Shown here piece by piece: positions 17,724 through 27,199 of a DNA stretch of 64,000 bases. The stretch is from Campylobacter sp. RM5004 (GTDB taxonomy: Bacteria > Campylobacterota > Campylobacteria > Campylobacterales > Campylobacteraceae). The stretch is taken from assembly GCF_022369455.1 (NCBI RefSeq), contig NZ_CP059599.1:1392409-1456408 (forward strand), in the 5' to 3' direction. The notes below the pieces were generated by a model. That model had not been told where the DNA came from, did no database searches, and saw only the letters and a program-made list of their open reading frames with translations. A program made the position numbers and the translations under genes. The stretch's first letter is position 1. Every line of letters begins with the position of its first letter.

Positions 17724-18411
17724 TCATTAGCCTTTTTCTTAATGTATTAATCACTCTTGTTTGCAATTGACAAACCCTTGATTCGCTAACTTGCAAAATC
17801 TCACTAATTTCTTTTAAACTAAGTTCTTCATAAAAATATAATTGAATTATTAATTGTTCTCTTTCATTTAACGTTTCTAAAATTTCACTAATTTGCTCTA
17901 ATAAATTTTCTCTATCAAGCCTTTCGTTTGTATCTTCATTGCTAAGAACTTCTAATTGTTCATCAAGTGGAATAACATAGCTAATAGAATTAGCAATTCT
18001 TGCTTCTTTTATCTTTTCAATATCTATACCTAATTCATTAGCTAAATATTCATCACTTGGTTCTTCATCATTATCATTTATATAATCATTTATTAGTTTT
18101 TCTACATCTTTTACGATTTTTCTATTATTTCTACTTAAAGTATCAAGACTTCTTAAAAAATCAAGCATAGAGCCATATACTCTTTTTCTTGCATAACCCC
18201 AAAAATTATCATTTTGCAAATCATCATATCTTCTTGCTAACTTAATTAATTCTTCAGTTCCAACGCTAATTAAGTCATTTACATCAATACTAGCAGGCAA
18301 ACGCTCCTTTAGTCTAAAAGCCATAGCCCTTAAAGCAGGTTGATATTTTATCGCTAGCTCATCTTGTGCGTTTTTTATAGCACTAGCGTAAGCATTAAGC
18401 CGCCTTTGCAT
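17716..18411 (-). CDS. fliA: RNA polymerase sigma-28 factor FliA
   Basis: 231 residues, typical for FliA. Region 2 (LISVGTEELIKLARRYD, FWGYARKRVYGSMLDFLRSLD), region 3 (SDEYLANELGIDIEKIKEAR) and region 4 (LNEREQLIIQLYFYEELSLKEISEILQVSESRVCQLQTRVINTLRKRL) are all visible. FliA drives late flagellar genes such as flagellin and, possibly, flgL here. It overlaps the upstream membrane-protein gene by 17 bases. Confidence 0.96.
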   Translation of the reverse strand: MQRRLNAYASAIKNAQDELAIKYQPALRAMAFRLKERLPASIDVNDLISVGTEELIKLARRYDDLQNDNFWGYARKRVYGSMLDFLRSLDTLSRNNRKIVKDVEKLINDYINDNDEEPSDEYLANELGIDIEKIKEARIANSISYVIPLDEQLEVLSNEDTNERLDRENLLEQISEILETLNEREQLIIQLYFYEELSLKEISEILQVSESRVCQLQTRVINTLRKRLMNG

Positions 18412-18754
18412 TATGTTTCCTTAAAGGTTTTTGTTTTGTTTGTTTTTTAATTATATCTAATTCACTTTCTACGCTTTGAATGATTTTATCCATTCTATTT
18501 TCTCTAATTTCTAGCTCTTTTATAAAATGGTTAGTATTTACTTCGTAAGTATGCTTATCAAATGACCTTGTGCCAAGCTTTTTTGCATCTATGAAATTGA
18601 TTACAATTAAATGGATTAATATATAAAATACAAAAGTTGTAAATATAGTAAATCCTATTATCATAAATGGGTCATCTATCTTAAATACTGCACAAATAAA
18701 ACCTATAAAAAACCCACAAACAGTAAAAAATGCAATATAATTATCAGTTCTCAT
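18395..18754 (-). CDS. Small membrane protein of the flagellar regulatory operon
   Basis: 119 residues with two predicted membrane helices (about 7-26 and 30-53) and a charged cytoplasmic coiled-coil-like tail ending in lysines. A protein of this size and topology occupies the same place between flhG and fliA in C. jejuni, where it has no assigned function. Its conserved location suggests a part in flagellar placement or FliA control, but nothing in the sequence proves that. Confidence 0.75.
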   Translation of the reverse strand: MRTDNYIAFFTVCGFFIGFICAVFKIDDPFMIIGFTIFTTFVFYILIHLIVINFIDAKKLGTRSFDKHTYEVNTNHFIKELEIRENRMDKIIQSVESELDIIKKQTKQKPLRKHNAKAA

Positions 18755-18759
18755 TAAGC

Positions 18760-19626
18760 TTAAATCCTATCAATTAGCCTTTTGAAAAAGCTTTTAAAAT
18801 TTCTTGAATCAGAGTCTTTAAGCACATTTCGTTCCAATTTTGATAAAAGATTATTAACAATCTTTTTAAGCTGATTTGTCTCTCTTGATGAACTTTGAGA
18901 AAACAATACCCTACTTTTTATACAATCAATTACATTTTGAGAACTTTCTAAATAACCTAAATATTTTAATTCAGGATTGTTTTTAATGTTTGCAGATGCA
19001 ACTTTTGAAATATTTGCAAATAAATCAAGTGCTTCTTTTTCGCTTTTAACAACATTAAAAATCATTAAAAAATCACGCCTTACTTCAGATGTTACTTTAA
19101 TCGTAGCATAAGCATCAGTAATTGCAGCAGGATCAGGTGTAGTAACTACAATAACTTCATCAGAAATTTCTAAAAAGTGTAAAGTTGTCCCACCAATTCC
19201 AGCACCAGTATCAATTATTAAAAAATCTAAATCTTCTAATAATTCAGCATCATCTAAAAAAGCGTCAAAATAATTTGAATTATTATATTTTAAAATCTCT
19301 CCGCCACTATCTCCTGGAATAAGCTTTAAATTTGGCTTTACAACCTTAATAATATCAGCTAATTTACATTCGCCTTTTAATACATGAAGTAAGTTTTTGC
19401 CTATTTTTACATTTAATATTACATCTAAATTAGCAAGTCCTATATCAGCATCAAACAAGCCAACCTTATAACCATCATTTGCTAAAAGATTTGCAATATT
19501 TGCACTTACAGTGCTTTTACCAACACCACCTTTTCCACTTGTAACAGCTATAAATTTTGTGTTTTTCTTATTTACTTTATGCTCATTTTTCATAAGCTCT
19601 TTTAATCTATCAGCTTGTGTTTGCAT
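18760..19626 (-). CDS. flhG: Flagellar number regulator FlhG (MinD/ParA-like ATPase)
   Basis: 288 residues. The deviant Walker A VTSGKGGVGKSTVSANIA at about residues 28-45 and the switch segments LFDADIGLANLDV and IIDTGAGIGG identify a MinD-like ATPase. FlhG restrains FlhF and in Campylobacter also restricts division away from poles. It is followed three bases after flhF, its partner, and precedes the small membrane protein by five bases. Confidence 0.94.
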   Translation of the reverse strand: MQTQADRLKELMKNEHKVNKKNTKFIAVTSGKGGVGKSTVSANIANLLANDGYKVGLFDADIGLANLDVILNVKIGKNLLHVLKGECKLADIIKVVKPNLKLIPGDSGGEILKYNNSNYFDAFLDDAELLEDLDFLIIDTGAGIGGTTLHFLEISDEVIVVTTPDPAAITDAYATIKVTSEVRRDFLMIFNVVKSEKEALDLFANISKVASANIKNNPELKYLGYLESSQNVIDCIKSRVLFSQSSSRETNQLKKIVNNLLSKLERNVLKDSDSRNFKSFFKRLIDRI

Positions 19627-19629
19627 AAT

Positions 19630-20847
19630 TTATCCTTTAAATCCGTCTAAAACGCATTTTATTAAATACTCGCTATTAGCAACTACTATATCATCAGGCA
19701 CATTTTGACCTGTTGAAAAAAACGAAACAGGCTTTTTAACATTAAAAATAAGTGAAAAAATATTACCAAAAGCCCTAGTTTCATCAAACTTAGTAAGTAT
19801 TAATGTATCAATTTTTAAAACATTAAACGCATTATAAGTATGCTCCATATCATCATACTTCATACCTGCATTTAAAACCAAGGTTACTTCAATTTCACTT
19901 TGACTAGCTTTTAAAAAACTTTCTAGCTTTTCAATCTTTGCTTTATCATATTGTGAATTTCCTGTTGAATCAATCAAAACCACATCGTATCCACTTAAAG
20001 ATTCAAGGCTTTTTTGTAATTCTTCTTGAGTATTTACAAAATGAATTGGTAGCATCATAGTAGTTGCGTATTCTGCTAATTGTTCTTTTGCCCCTAATCT
20101 AAAATTATCTAGTGAAATTATGGCAGTTTTATATCTTTTAACGCCATAAGCGTATCTATGAGCTAATTTAGCTAAAGTTGTAGTTTTTCCAACTCCAGTT
20201 GGACCTACTAGCATTATTATTTTTTGTTTTCTAATAGGAGAATCAACCCTACATGGAATCATACTTTTAAGCAAGGTTGTAAAATATCTATTAATAGCGT
20301 CTTTATTAGCTAACAATGCTTTAGGCATATTTTTAAGAGTTGCTCTCATAATCTCGTTTAAATGGCATTCTAGCATATCGCTTTTTTTGGCTTTATCATA
20401 AATTAGAGCAAATTCAGGTGGGATTTCAAGATTATTTCTAGCAGGTGCAAGCTCGCCCCATCTCATACTCATTAAATAATCAACCTTGCTATTTAACTCA
20501 TTTAATAATTGCTTATCATCTTTTACTTTTTGGCTTTGAGAATTTGAATTAAGCTTTAGTCTTAAAGGTTCTTTTTTAATGATGTTTTCTTCTACTGGCT
20601 CAATCCTTTTTTCAAATTCTTTTACGCTGTTTTCGTATTGCATAACAGCTCTTTTATTTACTAAAGGCTTTTTTTCTTTTGTATCATCAATAGCAACAAC
20701 TACTTCAACTAAAGCAGGACTTGTAGGAGTTCTTCCTTCTACTTGAGCAATCGTTACAATCTCTGCATCATCACCATAAAAATCTCTAACATAAGCTAAA
20801 TAATCCTGACCTTTTTCTACTCTAAAACTATCTTGCCTAATTGCCAT
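19630..20847 (-). CDS. flhF: Flagellar SRP-type GTPase FlhF
   Basis: 405 residues. An N-terminal basic region is followed by the NG domain: P loop LVGPTGVGKTTTLAKLAHRYA, SLDNFRLGAKEQL, IDSTGNSQYD and LTKFDETRAFGN. FlhF places the flagellum at the pole and is needed for sigma-54-dependent flagellar gene expression in Campylobacter. It ends three bases from the flhG start. A partial dispersed-repeat match (GAATTTGAATTAAG) lies near 20540. Confidence 0.95.
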   Translation of the reverse strand: MAIRQDSFRVEKGQDYLAYVRDFYGDDAEIVTIAQVEGRTPTSPALVEVVVAIDDTKEKKPLVNKRAVMQYENSVKEFEKRIEPVEENIIKKEPLRLKLNSNSQSQKVKDDKQLLNELNSKVDYLMSMRWGELAPARNNLEIPPEFALIYDKAKKSDMLECHLNEIMRATLKNMPKALLANKDAINRYFTTLLKSMIPCRVDSPIRKQKIIMLVGPTGVGKTTTLAKLAHRYAYGVKRYKTAIISLDNFRLGAKEQLAEYATTMMLPIHFVNTQEELQKSLESLSGYDVVLIDSTGNSQYDKAKIEKLESFLKASQSEIEVTLVLNAGMKYDDMEHTYNAFNVLKIDTLILTKFDETRAFGNIFSLIFNVKKPVSFFSTGQNVPDDIVVANSEYLIKCVLDGFKG

Positions 20848-20856
20848 TTTAATTCC

Positions 20857-21336
20857 TTACATTGTTCCTAATACTAGCGTTATGCTAATCCTATCATTTG
20901 CTCCCTTATGTGGCAAGGTTAATCTATCATCACAATAGGTTTTTTCACTAAAATAAATAATATCTAAATCAAGTGTTCTAGGTGCGTTTTTAAAACTTCT
21001 TTTCCTATGAAAAATATTTTCATAATGTTGCAAGACTTTTAGCAATTCTCTTGCATGCAAGCTAGTTTTAACAAACATTAAAGCATTTGTGAAATCCTTT
21101 TGTTCTTTGTATCCAAATGCTTCATTTATTAATAAAGATGAAGTTTGAATTATTTTTATTCTTCTATCATCTTGTATTTTTCTAAATAATTTTACAAACC
21201 TTTCACACTCAGGCTCTATATTGCTTCCAAGAGAAACTAAGGCTAAATATTTATATCTTTTATCATCTTTCGTAAAAAAAGGATAATATTTTATTCTTTT
21301 AAAATATCTAGCCTCGTTTATCTTTAAATTACGCAT
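20857..21336 (-). CDS. folK: 2-amino-4-hydroxy-6-hydroxymethyldihydropteridine pyrophosphokinase
   Basis: 159 residues. ALVSLGSNIEPECERF and the HPPK signature RTLDLDIIYF with the Mg2+-binding Asp pair are present, after an N-terminal extension of about 30 residues compared with E. coli HPPK. It transfers pyrophosphate from ATP in folate synthesis. It shares a base with the aroQ stop and lies just upstream of flhF, the same order as in C. jejuni. Confidence 0.92.
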   Translation of the reverse strand: MRNLKINEARYFKRIKYYPFFTKDDKRYKYLALVSLGSNIEPECERFVKLFRKIQDDRRIKIIQTSSLLINEAFGYKEQKDFTNALMFVKTSLHARELLKVLQHYENIFHRKRSFKNAPRTLDLDIIYFSEKTYCDDRLTLPHKGANDRISITLVLGTM

Positions 21337-21824
21337 TAAGCGTTATTTTGGTTCTTTAAAGCTTCTTCTTGAGCTGCAATAAACGCTCTTTGTTGTTGTA
21401 TCATTTGAATTGCACTAAGTAATGCTAAATGATAGCTAAATGGTCCAAAACCACTAATTGTTCCAGCACAAACAGGACTTAAGAAACTCTTAGCTCTAAA
21501 ATCTTCTCTAGCATAAATATTGCTAATATGAACTTCAATAACAGGCATTCTAGTAGCTGCTATCGCATCAGCAATTGCAACTGAAGTGTGAGTATATCCA
21601 CCTGCATTTATAATAATTGCATCACAAGTTCCTACACATTCTTGAATTTTATCAATTATTTCGCCTTCATAATTGCTTTGATAAAACTCAATATCAACAT
21701 TACTTTCTTTAGCTGCTAAACTCATTTGCTCGTGGATTTGAGCCATAGTCATTGTTCCATAAATTCTAGGGTCTCTTTGACCTAACATATTTAAATTTGG
21801 TCCTTGAATTACCATTATTTTCAT
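21336..21824 (-). CDS. aroQ: Type II 3-dehydroquinate dehydratase
   Basis: 162 residues. [22 protein letters not shown] at the start carries the Asn and the essential Tyr of the type II enzyme; the mobile loop, [16 protein letters not shown] and [15 protein letters not shown] are also typical. The enzyme dehydrates 3-dehydroquinate in the shikimate pathway. AAGGAATA precedes the ATG. Upstream (21825-21986) is a short non-coding spacer with an inverted repeat pair at 21938-21988. Confidence 0.95.
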   Translation of the reverse strand: MKIMVIQGPNLNMLGQRDPRIYGTMTMAQIHEQMSLAAKESNVDIEFYQSNYEGEIIDKIQECVGTCDAIIINAGGYTHTSVAIADAIAATRMPVIEVHISNIYAREDFRAKSFLSPVCAGTISGFGPFSYHLALLSAIQMIQQQRAFIAAQEEALKNQNNA

Positions 21825-21937
21825 ATTTATTCCTTTTGATAAGTATTTTAATGATTGATTATAATTTTTTAATTTTAATATAAGTTATTTAAAAATACTT
21901 TTTAAACTACAATTTATTTTAAACTTTTAAAAAGTCT

Positions 21938-21988
21938 AATTCCTATTTCAAATTCCACAAAATTTTCAAAGAATTTGAATTAGGAATT
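21938..21988. terminator. Inverted pair of the dispersed repeat after rodA
   Basis: AATTCCTATTTCAAATTC at 21938-21955 and GAATTTGAATTAGGAATT at 21971-21988, complementary except for one central position, with a 15-base loop. The right arm overlaps the rodA stop codon, so the hairpin can form at the end of the rodA transcript. Confidence 0.6.
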
Positions 21989-23102
21989 ACAAATCAATTC
22001 TAACTAATTTATAATCAGGGTCAAACCTAAATGCTAAAAGGTTTTCATAAATCCCAAAAAGTATCATAAAGGTTACAAAAGAACTTCCACCATAGCTAAA
22101 AAACGGCAATGGCACACCTACAACAGGAGCAAAACCTATTGTCATTGATATATTAACCCCAACATAAATAAAAATCAAAATGGATAAAGCACTTGTAAAA
22201 GTTCTTGCGAAATGATCTTTTTTAAGCTTATTATTAAAGCTTAGCAAATGCAAAATAAGTAATAAATATAAACCCAAAAGCAAACAAGCTCCTAAAAACC
22301 CATACCTTTCAATAGTATAAGCAAAAATAAAATCACTCGTGCTTATCGGAAGGAATTTAAAATGAGTTTGAGTAGCATCATCTTTGCTTTTGCCATTTAT
22401 TCCGCCACTTCCTATTGCTATCATACTTTGTCTTACTTGATAGCTTGGTTTTTCGCTTAAAAAATCATTAATTCTTTTCTTTTGATAATCATTTAAATTA
22501 TCATACACAATAGGTGCTAAAGGAGCACAAATTCCTACGATTAAAACTCCTGTTAAAATAATCTTTTTATAAATGCCTACTAAAAATAAAGTAGCATATC
22601 CTACTATTAAAATAATTAGTGCAGAACCTAAATCAGGCTCACTTTTAATGAGTATAAAAGGAAGTATTATGTAAAAACTAATCTTACAAAAATCTTTAAA
22701 TCTATAACCATCATCAGGTGGGGGATTGTTTTTAATCAAATACGCAAGCATTAATAAAAATGCAGGTTTAAAAATCTCACTAGGTTGAATAGTAAATTTT
22801 GTAAATGGTATTTCAAGCCACCTAGTAGCACCTAATTTAGTAGCTCCTAAAACATCAACTAATAATAATAAACCTATACAAAACCAATAAAAAAATGGTA
22901 TGAGCCATTCTATTTTTTTAATAGGCAATAAAAAGAATATAAAAAAAGCAAAAAATCCAACGATTATATAAACAATTTGTTTATGTGCTAAAACTTCATT
23001 AGCTTCATTAATTAGCAAAAAAGAAAACACAATTATAGGAAAAATAAGCATTGGCAATATAAAATCAAAGTGAGTTAAAATTTTACCATCTAATTTTATC
23101 AA
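21987..23102 (-). CDS. mrdB: Rod-shape glycosyltransferase RodA (MrdB)
   Basis: 371 residues with about ten membrane helices. The SEDS signature is visible in KFTIQPSEIFKPAFLLMLAYLI, IKSEPDLGSALIIL and the C-terminal GVPLPFFSYGGSSFVTFMILFGI. RodA polymerises glycan strands with a class B PBP during elongation. FtsW is the alternative, but the short N terminus and length fit RodA. The gene is divergent from the pseudouridine synthase at 23155. Confidence 0.9.
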   Translation of the reverse strand: MIKLDGKILTHFDFILPMLIFPIIVFSFLLINEANEVLAHKQIVYIIVGFFAFFIFFLLPIKKIEWLIPFFYWFCIGLLLLVDVLGATKLGATRWLEIPFTKFTIQPSEIFKPAFLLMLAYLIKNNPPPDDGYRFKDFCKISFYIILPFILIKSEPDLGSALIILIVGYATLFLVGIYKKIILTGVLIVGICAPLAPIVYDNLNDYQKKRINDFLSEKPSYQVRQSMIAIGSGGINGKSKDDATQTHFKFLPISTSDFIFAYTIERYGFLGACLLLGLYLLLILHLLSFNNKLKKDHFARTFTSALSILIFIYVGVNISMTIGFAPVVGVPLPFFSYGGSSFVTFMILFGIYENLLAFRFDPDYKLVRIDL

Positions 23103-23154
23103 TTTACAACCTTTTGCTAAATTTGTTTATGAATATGATTTAAAAAGGTTAATA

Positions 23155-24138
23155 TTGAGTAAGATTATTGCAGATGAAATCAAAAGATTAGATGTATTTT
23201 TAGCCGAAAAATTAGGACAAAGTCGCTCACAAATTTCAAATCTAATAAAAAATCAAAATGTATTAGTAAATGATAAAAGCACAAAATGCTCTTATATGCT
23301 TAATTTAAACGATGAAATCCTTATAAATTATCCAGAAATTCAAGACATAAATGCAAAATATGAAGCTAATTTTGATGTAGAAATAATCTATGAAGATGAG
23401 CATATGCTAGTAATTAACAAACCAAACGGAGTTGCAACTCATGGTTGCTCTAGTTTAAAAGAAGCTTCGCTTGTTGAATGGCTGATTGAAAAAAATTATA
23501 AATTAGCTGATATTAATGGTAAGGTAAGAGCTGGAATTGTTCATAGATTAGATAAGGATACAAGTGGCATTATGCTAGTTGCAAAAACCAATGAAGCATA
23601 TATAAGCCTAGCAAATCAAATCAAAAATAAAGAAGTTAATAGGATTTATCTAGCAATAACAAATCATACAATAAATCAAAAAAACATAGAAAAATACATA
23701 AAAAGAAACGAAAATAATAGACTTAAAATGCAGTCTTTAAGCAAAGATGAATGTATTAAAAAATATGGCTTAAATGAAAGTAGATGGGGCAAATGGGCTA
23801 GAACTCATTTTGTAAATCTTGCAAGTTTAGATGATAAAGCCCTAATTTCTGCAAAACTTGAAAGTGGAAGAACTCATCAAATAAGAACTCATCTAGCTAG
23901 TGTAAATAGATATATTCTAGGAGATACTATATACGCTGATGAAAAGAGTAAAAATAAAGCAAATAGATTAATGCTGCATTCATTTTATATAAATTACAAG
24001 CACCCTATTAGCAATGAATTTATGGAATTTTATACAAAAAACTGCTATGGCTTTGCTTATTTAGATTTTAAAGAAATCAAACTAAATTTAGAACTAGCAC
24101 ATAATTTATTAGAATTATTTAAATATAATTTGGAATAG
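23155..24138 (+). CDS. RluA-family 23S rRNA pseudouridine synthase
   Basis: 327 residues from a TTG start; AAAAAGG lies eight bases ahead and no ATG fits. An S4 domain (about 9-70, LGQSRSQISNLIKNQNVLVN) precedes the catalytic domain with HRLDKDTSGIMLVAKT containing the catalytic Asp. RluD is the nearest functional type by architecture, but RluC cannot be excluded. It is the first gene of the block leading into flpA, as in C. jejuni. Confidence 0.88.
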   Translation: MSKIIADEIKRLDVFLAEKLGQSRSQISNLIKNQNVLVNDKSTKCSYMLNLNDEILINYPEIQDINAKYEANFDVEIIYEDEHMLVINKPNGVATHGCSSLKEASLVEWLIEKNYKLADINGKVRAGIVHRLDKDTSGIMLVAKTNEAYISLANQIKNKEVNRIYLAITNHTINQKNIEKYIKRNENNRLKMQSLSKDECIKKYGLNESRWGKWARTHFVNLASLDDKALISAKLESGRTHQIRTHLASVNRYILGDTIYADEKSKNKANRLMLHSFYINYKHPISNEFMEFYTKNCYGFAYLDFKEIKLNLELAHNLLELFKYNLE

Positions 24139-24192
24139 ATTATGCTTATTTATCTTACTTAGTATAATAAAATCTTTTTTGAAAGGCATTGT

Positions 24193-25392
24193 ATGAAAAA
24201 AAGTATCAAAGCAAGCTTATTTACAGCTTTTGTAATAGGATTTAGTGCATGTTCAAGCACGGCAAATTTAAGTGAAATTACCCCATTAGAAAATCTTACA
24301 ATGGTTAATAACATAAGAACTCTTCAAGGTATGAGAGAAATAGGATTTGAGTGGGATCCTATATATGATCAAGCAATTGATGGATATAAGATTTATAGAA
24401 GAGTGTTAAATGATGAAACATCTACTGATAAATTAATCGCAACTATTAACGATAGATACGCAACTCATTATTCTGATAATAACCTTACACCAGATACAGC
24501 ATACGCTTATACTTTTGCTACATTTAATAAGCATGGGCTTTCTAAATTATCAACGATTAATGTAAAAACTATTAATAAAATAGAGCCTGTTAGCTTTATT
24601 CAAGCAATTGCAGGGCTACCTAATAAAATCAAAATTATTTGGAGACCACACACTGATTCAAGAGTAGTAAAATATAATATTTATAAACAAGATGCAAATT
24701 CTAGCAAGTGGTATAAATTAGCTACCGTTAATAATCGCTTAAGTGCTGAATATTTAGATGAAGTAAAACCAAATTTATATGCAAAATATAAAGTTACAGC
24801 ACTAACTTATAACGGAGTAGAAAGCGATGCAAGTGCTGAAGTAGAAGCAATAAGCAAAATTTTACCACCACAAATAGTAAATATTAATGTAACAACAAAT
24901 CTTCCTAAAAAAATAATCCTTACATGGGATGCACCAAAATACGATGATTTTTCTCATTATAAAATCTATTATTCTAAAGCTTCATTATTACCATTCTTTG
25001 AGCTAGCAACAACAACTGATAATAGCTATGAAGACAATGTAGCAGATGATGGAGTTAGTAGATATTATTATGTAACTATGATTGATAAAGATGGGCTTGA
25101 GAGTGCAAAAACTGGTGTAAATGTAGTTGGAATGAGCCTTGATAAACCAAAAGCTCCTGCATTAACAGGCTTTGAATTACAAAACGAAAATACATTAAAA
25201 ATCAAATGGATTAGCACGGATAATCGTATAAAAACCTATAAACTAATCAAAAATTCAGCAGAAGTAGCAAGCAATATTCAAGATGATTATTACATAGATA
25301 CTACTTATTTAGCTGGAGATGTTTATCAAGTAATAGGCATAGACGAGTTTGGAATTGAATCAAAAGCTAGTGCTAAGTTGAGTGTTAAATAA
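24193..25392 (+). CDS. flpA: FlpA-like fibronectin type III lipoprotein
   Basis: 399 residues. A signal peptide ends in the lipobox FSAC with Cys20, so the protein is probably an outer-membrane lipoprotein. Three fibronectin type III domains follow (about 40-125, 130-220, 225-310) plus a C-terminal domain. Residues 150-158 read WRPHTDSRV, close to the WRPHPDFRV motif that binds host fibronectin in C. jejuni FlpA. The stop overlaps the trmB start by one base. Adhesin function is inferred from this homology. Confidence 0.9.
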   Translation: MKKSIKASLFTAFVIGFSACSSTANLSEITPLENLTMVNNIRTLQGMREIGFEWDPIYDQAIDGYKIYRRVLNDETSTDKLIATINDRYATHYSDNNLTPDTAYAYTFATFNKHGLSKLSTINVKTINKIEPVSFIQAIAGLPNKIKIIWRPHTDSRVVKYNIYKQDANSSKWYKLATVNNRLSAEYLDEVKPNLYAKYKVTALTYNGVESDASAEVEAISKILPPQIVNINVTTNLPKKIILTWDAPKYDDFSHYKIYYSKASLLPFFELATTTDNSYEDNVADDGVSRYYYVTMIDKDGLESAKTGVNVVGMSLDKPKAPALTGFELQNENTLKIKWISTDNRIKTYKLIKNSAEVASNIQDDYYIDTTYLAGDVYQVIGIDEFGIESKASAKLSVK

Positions 25393-26525
25393 TGCCAAAT
25401 TTTAAAGCAAAAAAGATTAAAGATATTAGCCTACCTATTAAGGTGGGCGAAACTGAGTTTGTGTTTAAAACTAAAGCTCAATTAGGCAAAACTTTAGTTT
25501 ATACAAGCATTGAAAATGCTAGTTTTTTTATAGAAATTAATGAAAAAAATAATGAATTTGTTATAAAAATTGATAAATTAACAAAAATTACAGACCTTGC
25601 ATTAATGCAAAAAGCTTTAGAATGTTTTGAAAAAACTTTTTGTGAAGAGATAATATCAAGAGCTTATCACTACAATCAATTTAAAGAATTAGCAGGAAAT
25701 GTAATAACATCAACAAATGATTTTAAAGAGCTGATTAATTCTTTAGATAATGCTTATTTAGAAATAGGATTTGGCTCGGGCAGACATTTGCTATATCAAG
25801 CGAGCAATAACCCACAAAATACTTATATAGGAATAGAAATTCATAAACCTAGCCTTATTCAAGTTAGTAAATTAGCAAAAGATTTAAAGAATATTTATTT
25901 ACTTGATTTTGACGCTAGAATTGCTATTAAAGAGCTAAAAGAAAGCTCATTAAATGGTATATTTTTACACTTTCCTGTGCCTTGGGATGATGCTCCTTAT
26001 AGAAGAGTGGTTTCAAATGAATTTAAAGATGAATGCCTAAGAGTATTAAAAGAAGGGGCTTTCTTTGAATTAAGAAGCGATAGCTTAATGTATGCTAAAT
26101 ATACAAAAGAAATTTTTGGCGACTTAGATTATGATTATTTTAAGAATAAAGACGCAAGAATAATTAGCAAATACGAAAGCCGTTGGCTTAAAATGAATAA
26201 AGATATATATGACTTCGTTTGCTATGTAAAAAATAAAAAGAATTTGAAACAGGAATTACAAAATCAAAAAATTGAATTTATAATTGATTTTAATAAGCTT
26301 GATTTTATAAAGCATATTGATAAAGATTTTTTCGTAAAAATCTCAAGAATTTATGATAGTGAAAACGCTAAGATAATTCAACTAGCTTATGGTGGATTTG
26401 ATACTCCTAGTAGCTCATATATTTTATGCGAAAATAATAAAGAGTTTAAAATATTATTTCATGATTTTTGCCCAAATGCCTTGAATATAAAAGCATTTAA
26501 CAAATTAAAAGAGTTTTTAGAATGA
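25392..26525 (+). CDS. trmB: tRNA (guanine-N7-)-methyltransferase TrmB
   Basis: 377 residues, longer than E. coli TrmB because of an N-terminal beta domain and a C-terminal tail usual in Campylobacter. The SAM-binding LEIGFGSGRHLLYQA, the IGIEIHKPSL strand and LHFPVPWDDAPYRR (the FPDPWxKxRH-like catalytic segment) identify it. It makes m7G46 in tRNA. A divergent dispersed-repeat copy at 26240-26257 encodes NLKQEL in the C-terminal part. It overlaps ftsE by four bases. Confidence 0.93.
   Translation: MPNFKAKKIKDISLPIKVGETEFVFKTKAQLGKTLVYTSIENASFFIEINEKNNEFVIKIDKLTKITDLALMQKALECFEKTFCEEIISRAYHYNQFKELAGNVITSTNDFKELINSLDNAYLEIGFGSGRHLLYQASNNPQNTYIGIEIHKPSLIQVSKLAKDLKNIYLLDFDARIAIKELKESSLNGIFLHFPVPWDDAPYRRVVSNEFKDECLRVLKEGAFFELRSDSLMYAKYTKEIFGDLDYDYFKNKDARIISKYESRWLKMNKDIYDFVCYVKNKKNLKQELQNQKIEFIIDFNKLDFIKHIDKDFFVKISRIYDSENAKIIQLAYGGFDTPSSSYILCENNKEFKILFHDFCPNALNIKAFNKLKEFLE
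26240..26257 (+). repeat. Dispersed repeat copy inside trmB
   Basis: GAATTTGAAACAGGAATT, one mismatch to the commonest form, read sense in the C-terminal part of trmB. Confidence 0.6.
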
Positions 26526-27199
26526 GAAGTAATGCGATTTTAATTAATGCTAAAAATCTAACACTAGCTTACAATAATGAAGTGGTTTTAAATAGTGTTA
26601 ATTTTAGTGCTAGCGAAGGTGATTTTATTTTTATAACTGGAAAAAGTGGTAGTGGAAAAACAACCTTGCTAAAAAGCTTTTTTGGAGAATTTAGCGAATT
26701 TAGCGGGGATTTGCATGTATTGTTTAAAAATATGAATAATATTAGCAATGCAGAATTATTAAAACTAAGAAGAAAATTAGGAATAATTTTTCAAGATTAT
26801 AAATTAATAAATGAGCTAAATGTAAGCGATAATATAGCATTACCTTTAAAAATCGCAGGAGTTAAAAACGAGCAAATCACAAAGCATGTAGATGTATTAT
26901 TAAAATACACTCATCTTCAACATAAAGCAAAAAAAATGCCTTTAGAATTAAGTGGGGGCGAACAGCAAAGAATAGCTTTAGCTCGTGCTATTATTCATAA
27001 TCCAAAAATAATAATTTGTGATGAGCCAACGGGAAATCTTGATATTCATTCAGCAGATATTATTTGGCAATTGCTAAATGCAGCAAGAAATACTTTCAAC
27101 GCTTGCATAATCGCAGTAACTCATCAAATACCGCCTAGAATTGATTTTAATTATAGACATTTAAATATTGAAAACGGGGCTTTAAATGAATTCATTTAA
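26522..27199 (+). CDS. ftsE: Cell-division ABC transporter ATP-binding protein FtsE
   Basis: 225 residues. Walker A TGKSGSGKTTLLKSF, signature LSGGEQQRIALARAII and Walker B IIICDEPTGNLD are complete. With FtsX it controls periplasmic amidase activation at the septum. It overlaps trmB by four bases and ftsX by 14, and an EnvC-like M23 protein follows, so the complete FtsEX-EnvC set is here. Confidence 0.92.
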   Translation: MRSNAILINAKNLTLAYNNEVVLNSVNFSASEGDFIFITGKSGSGKTTLLKSFFGEFSEFSGDLHVLFKNMNNISNAELLKLRRKLGIIFQDYKLINELNVSDNIALPLKIAGVKNEQITKHVDVLLKYTHLQHKAKKMPLELSGGEQQRIALARAIIHNPKIIICDEPTGNLDIHSADIIWQLLNAARNTFNACIIAVTHQIPPRIDFNYRHLNIENGALNEFI

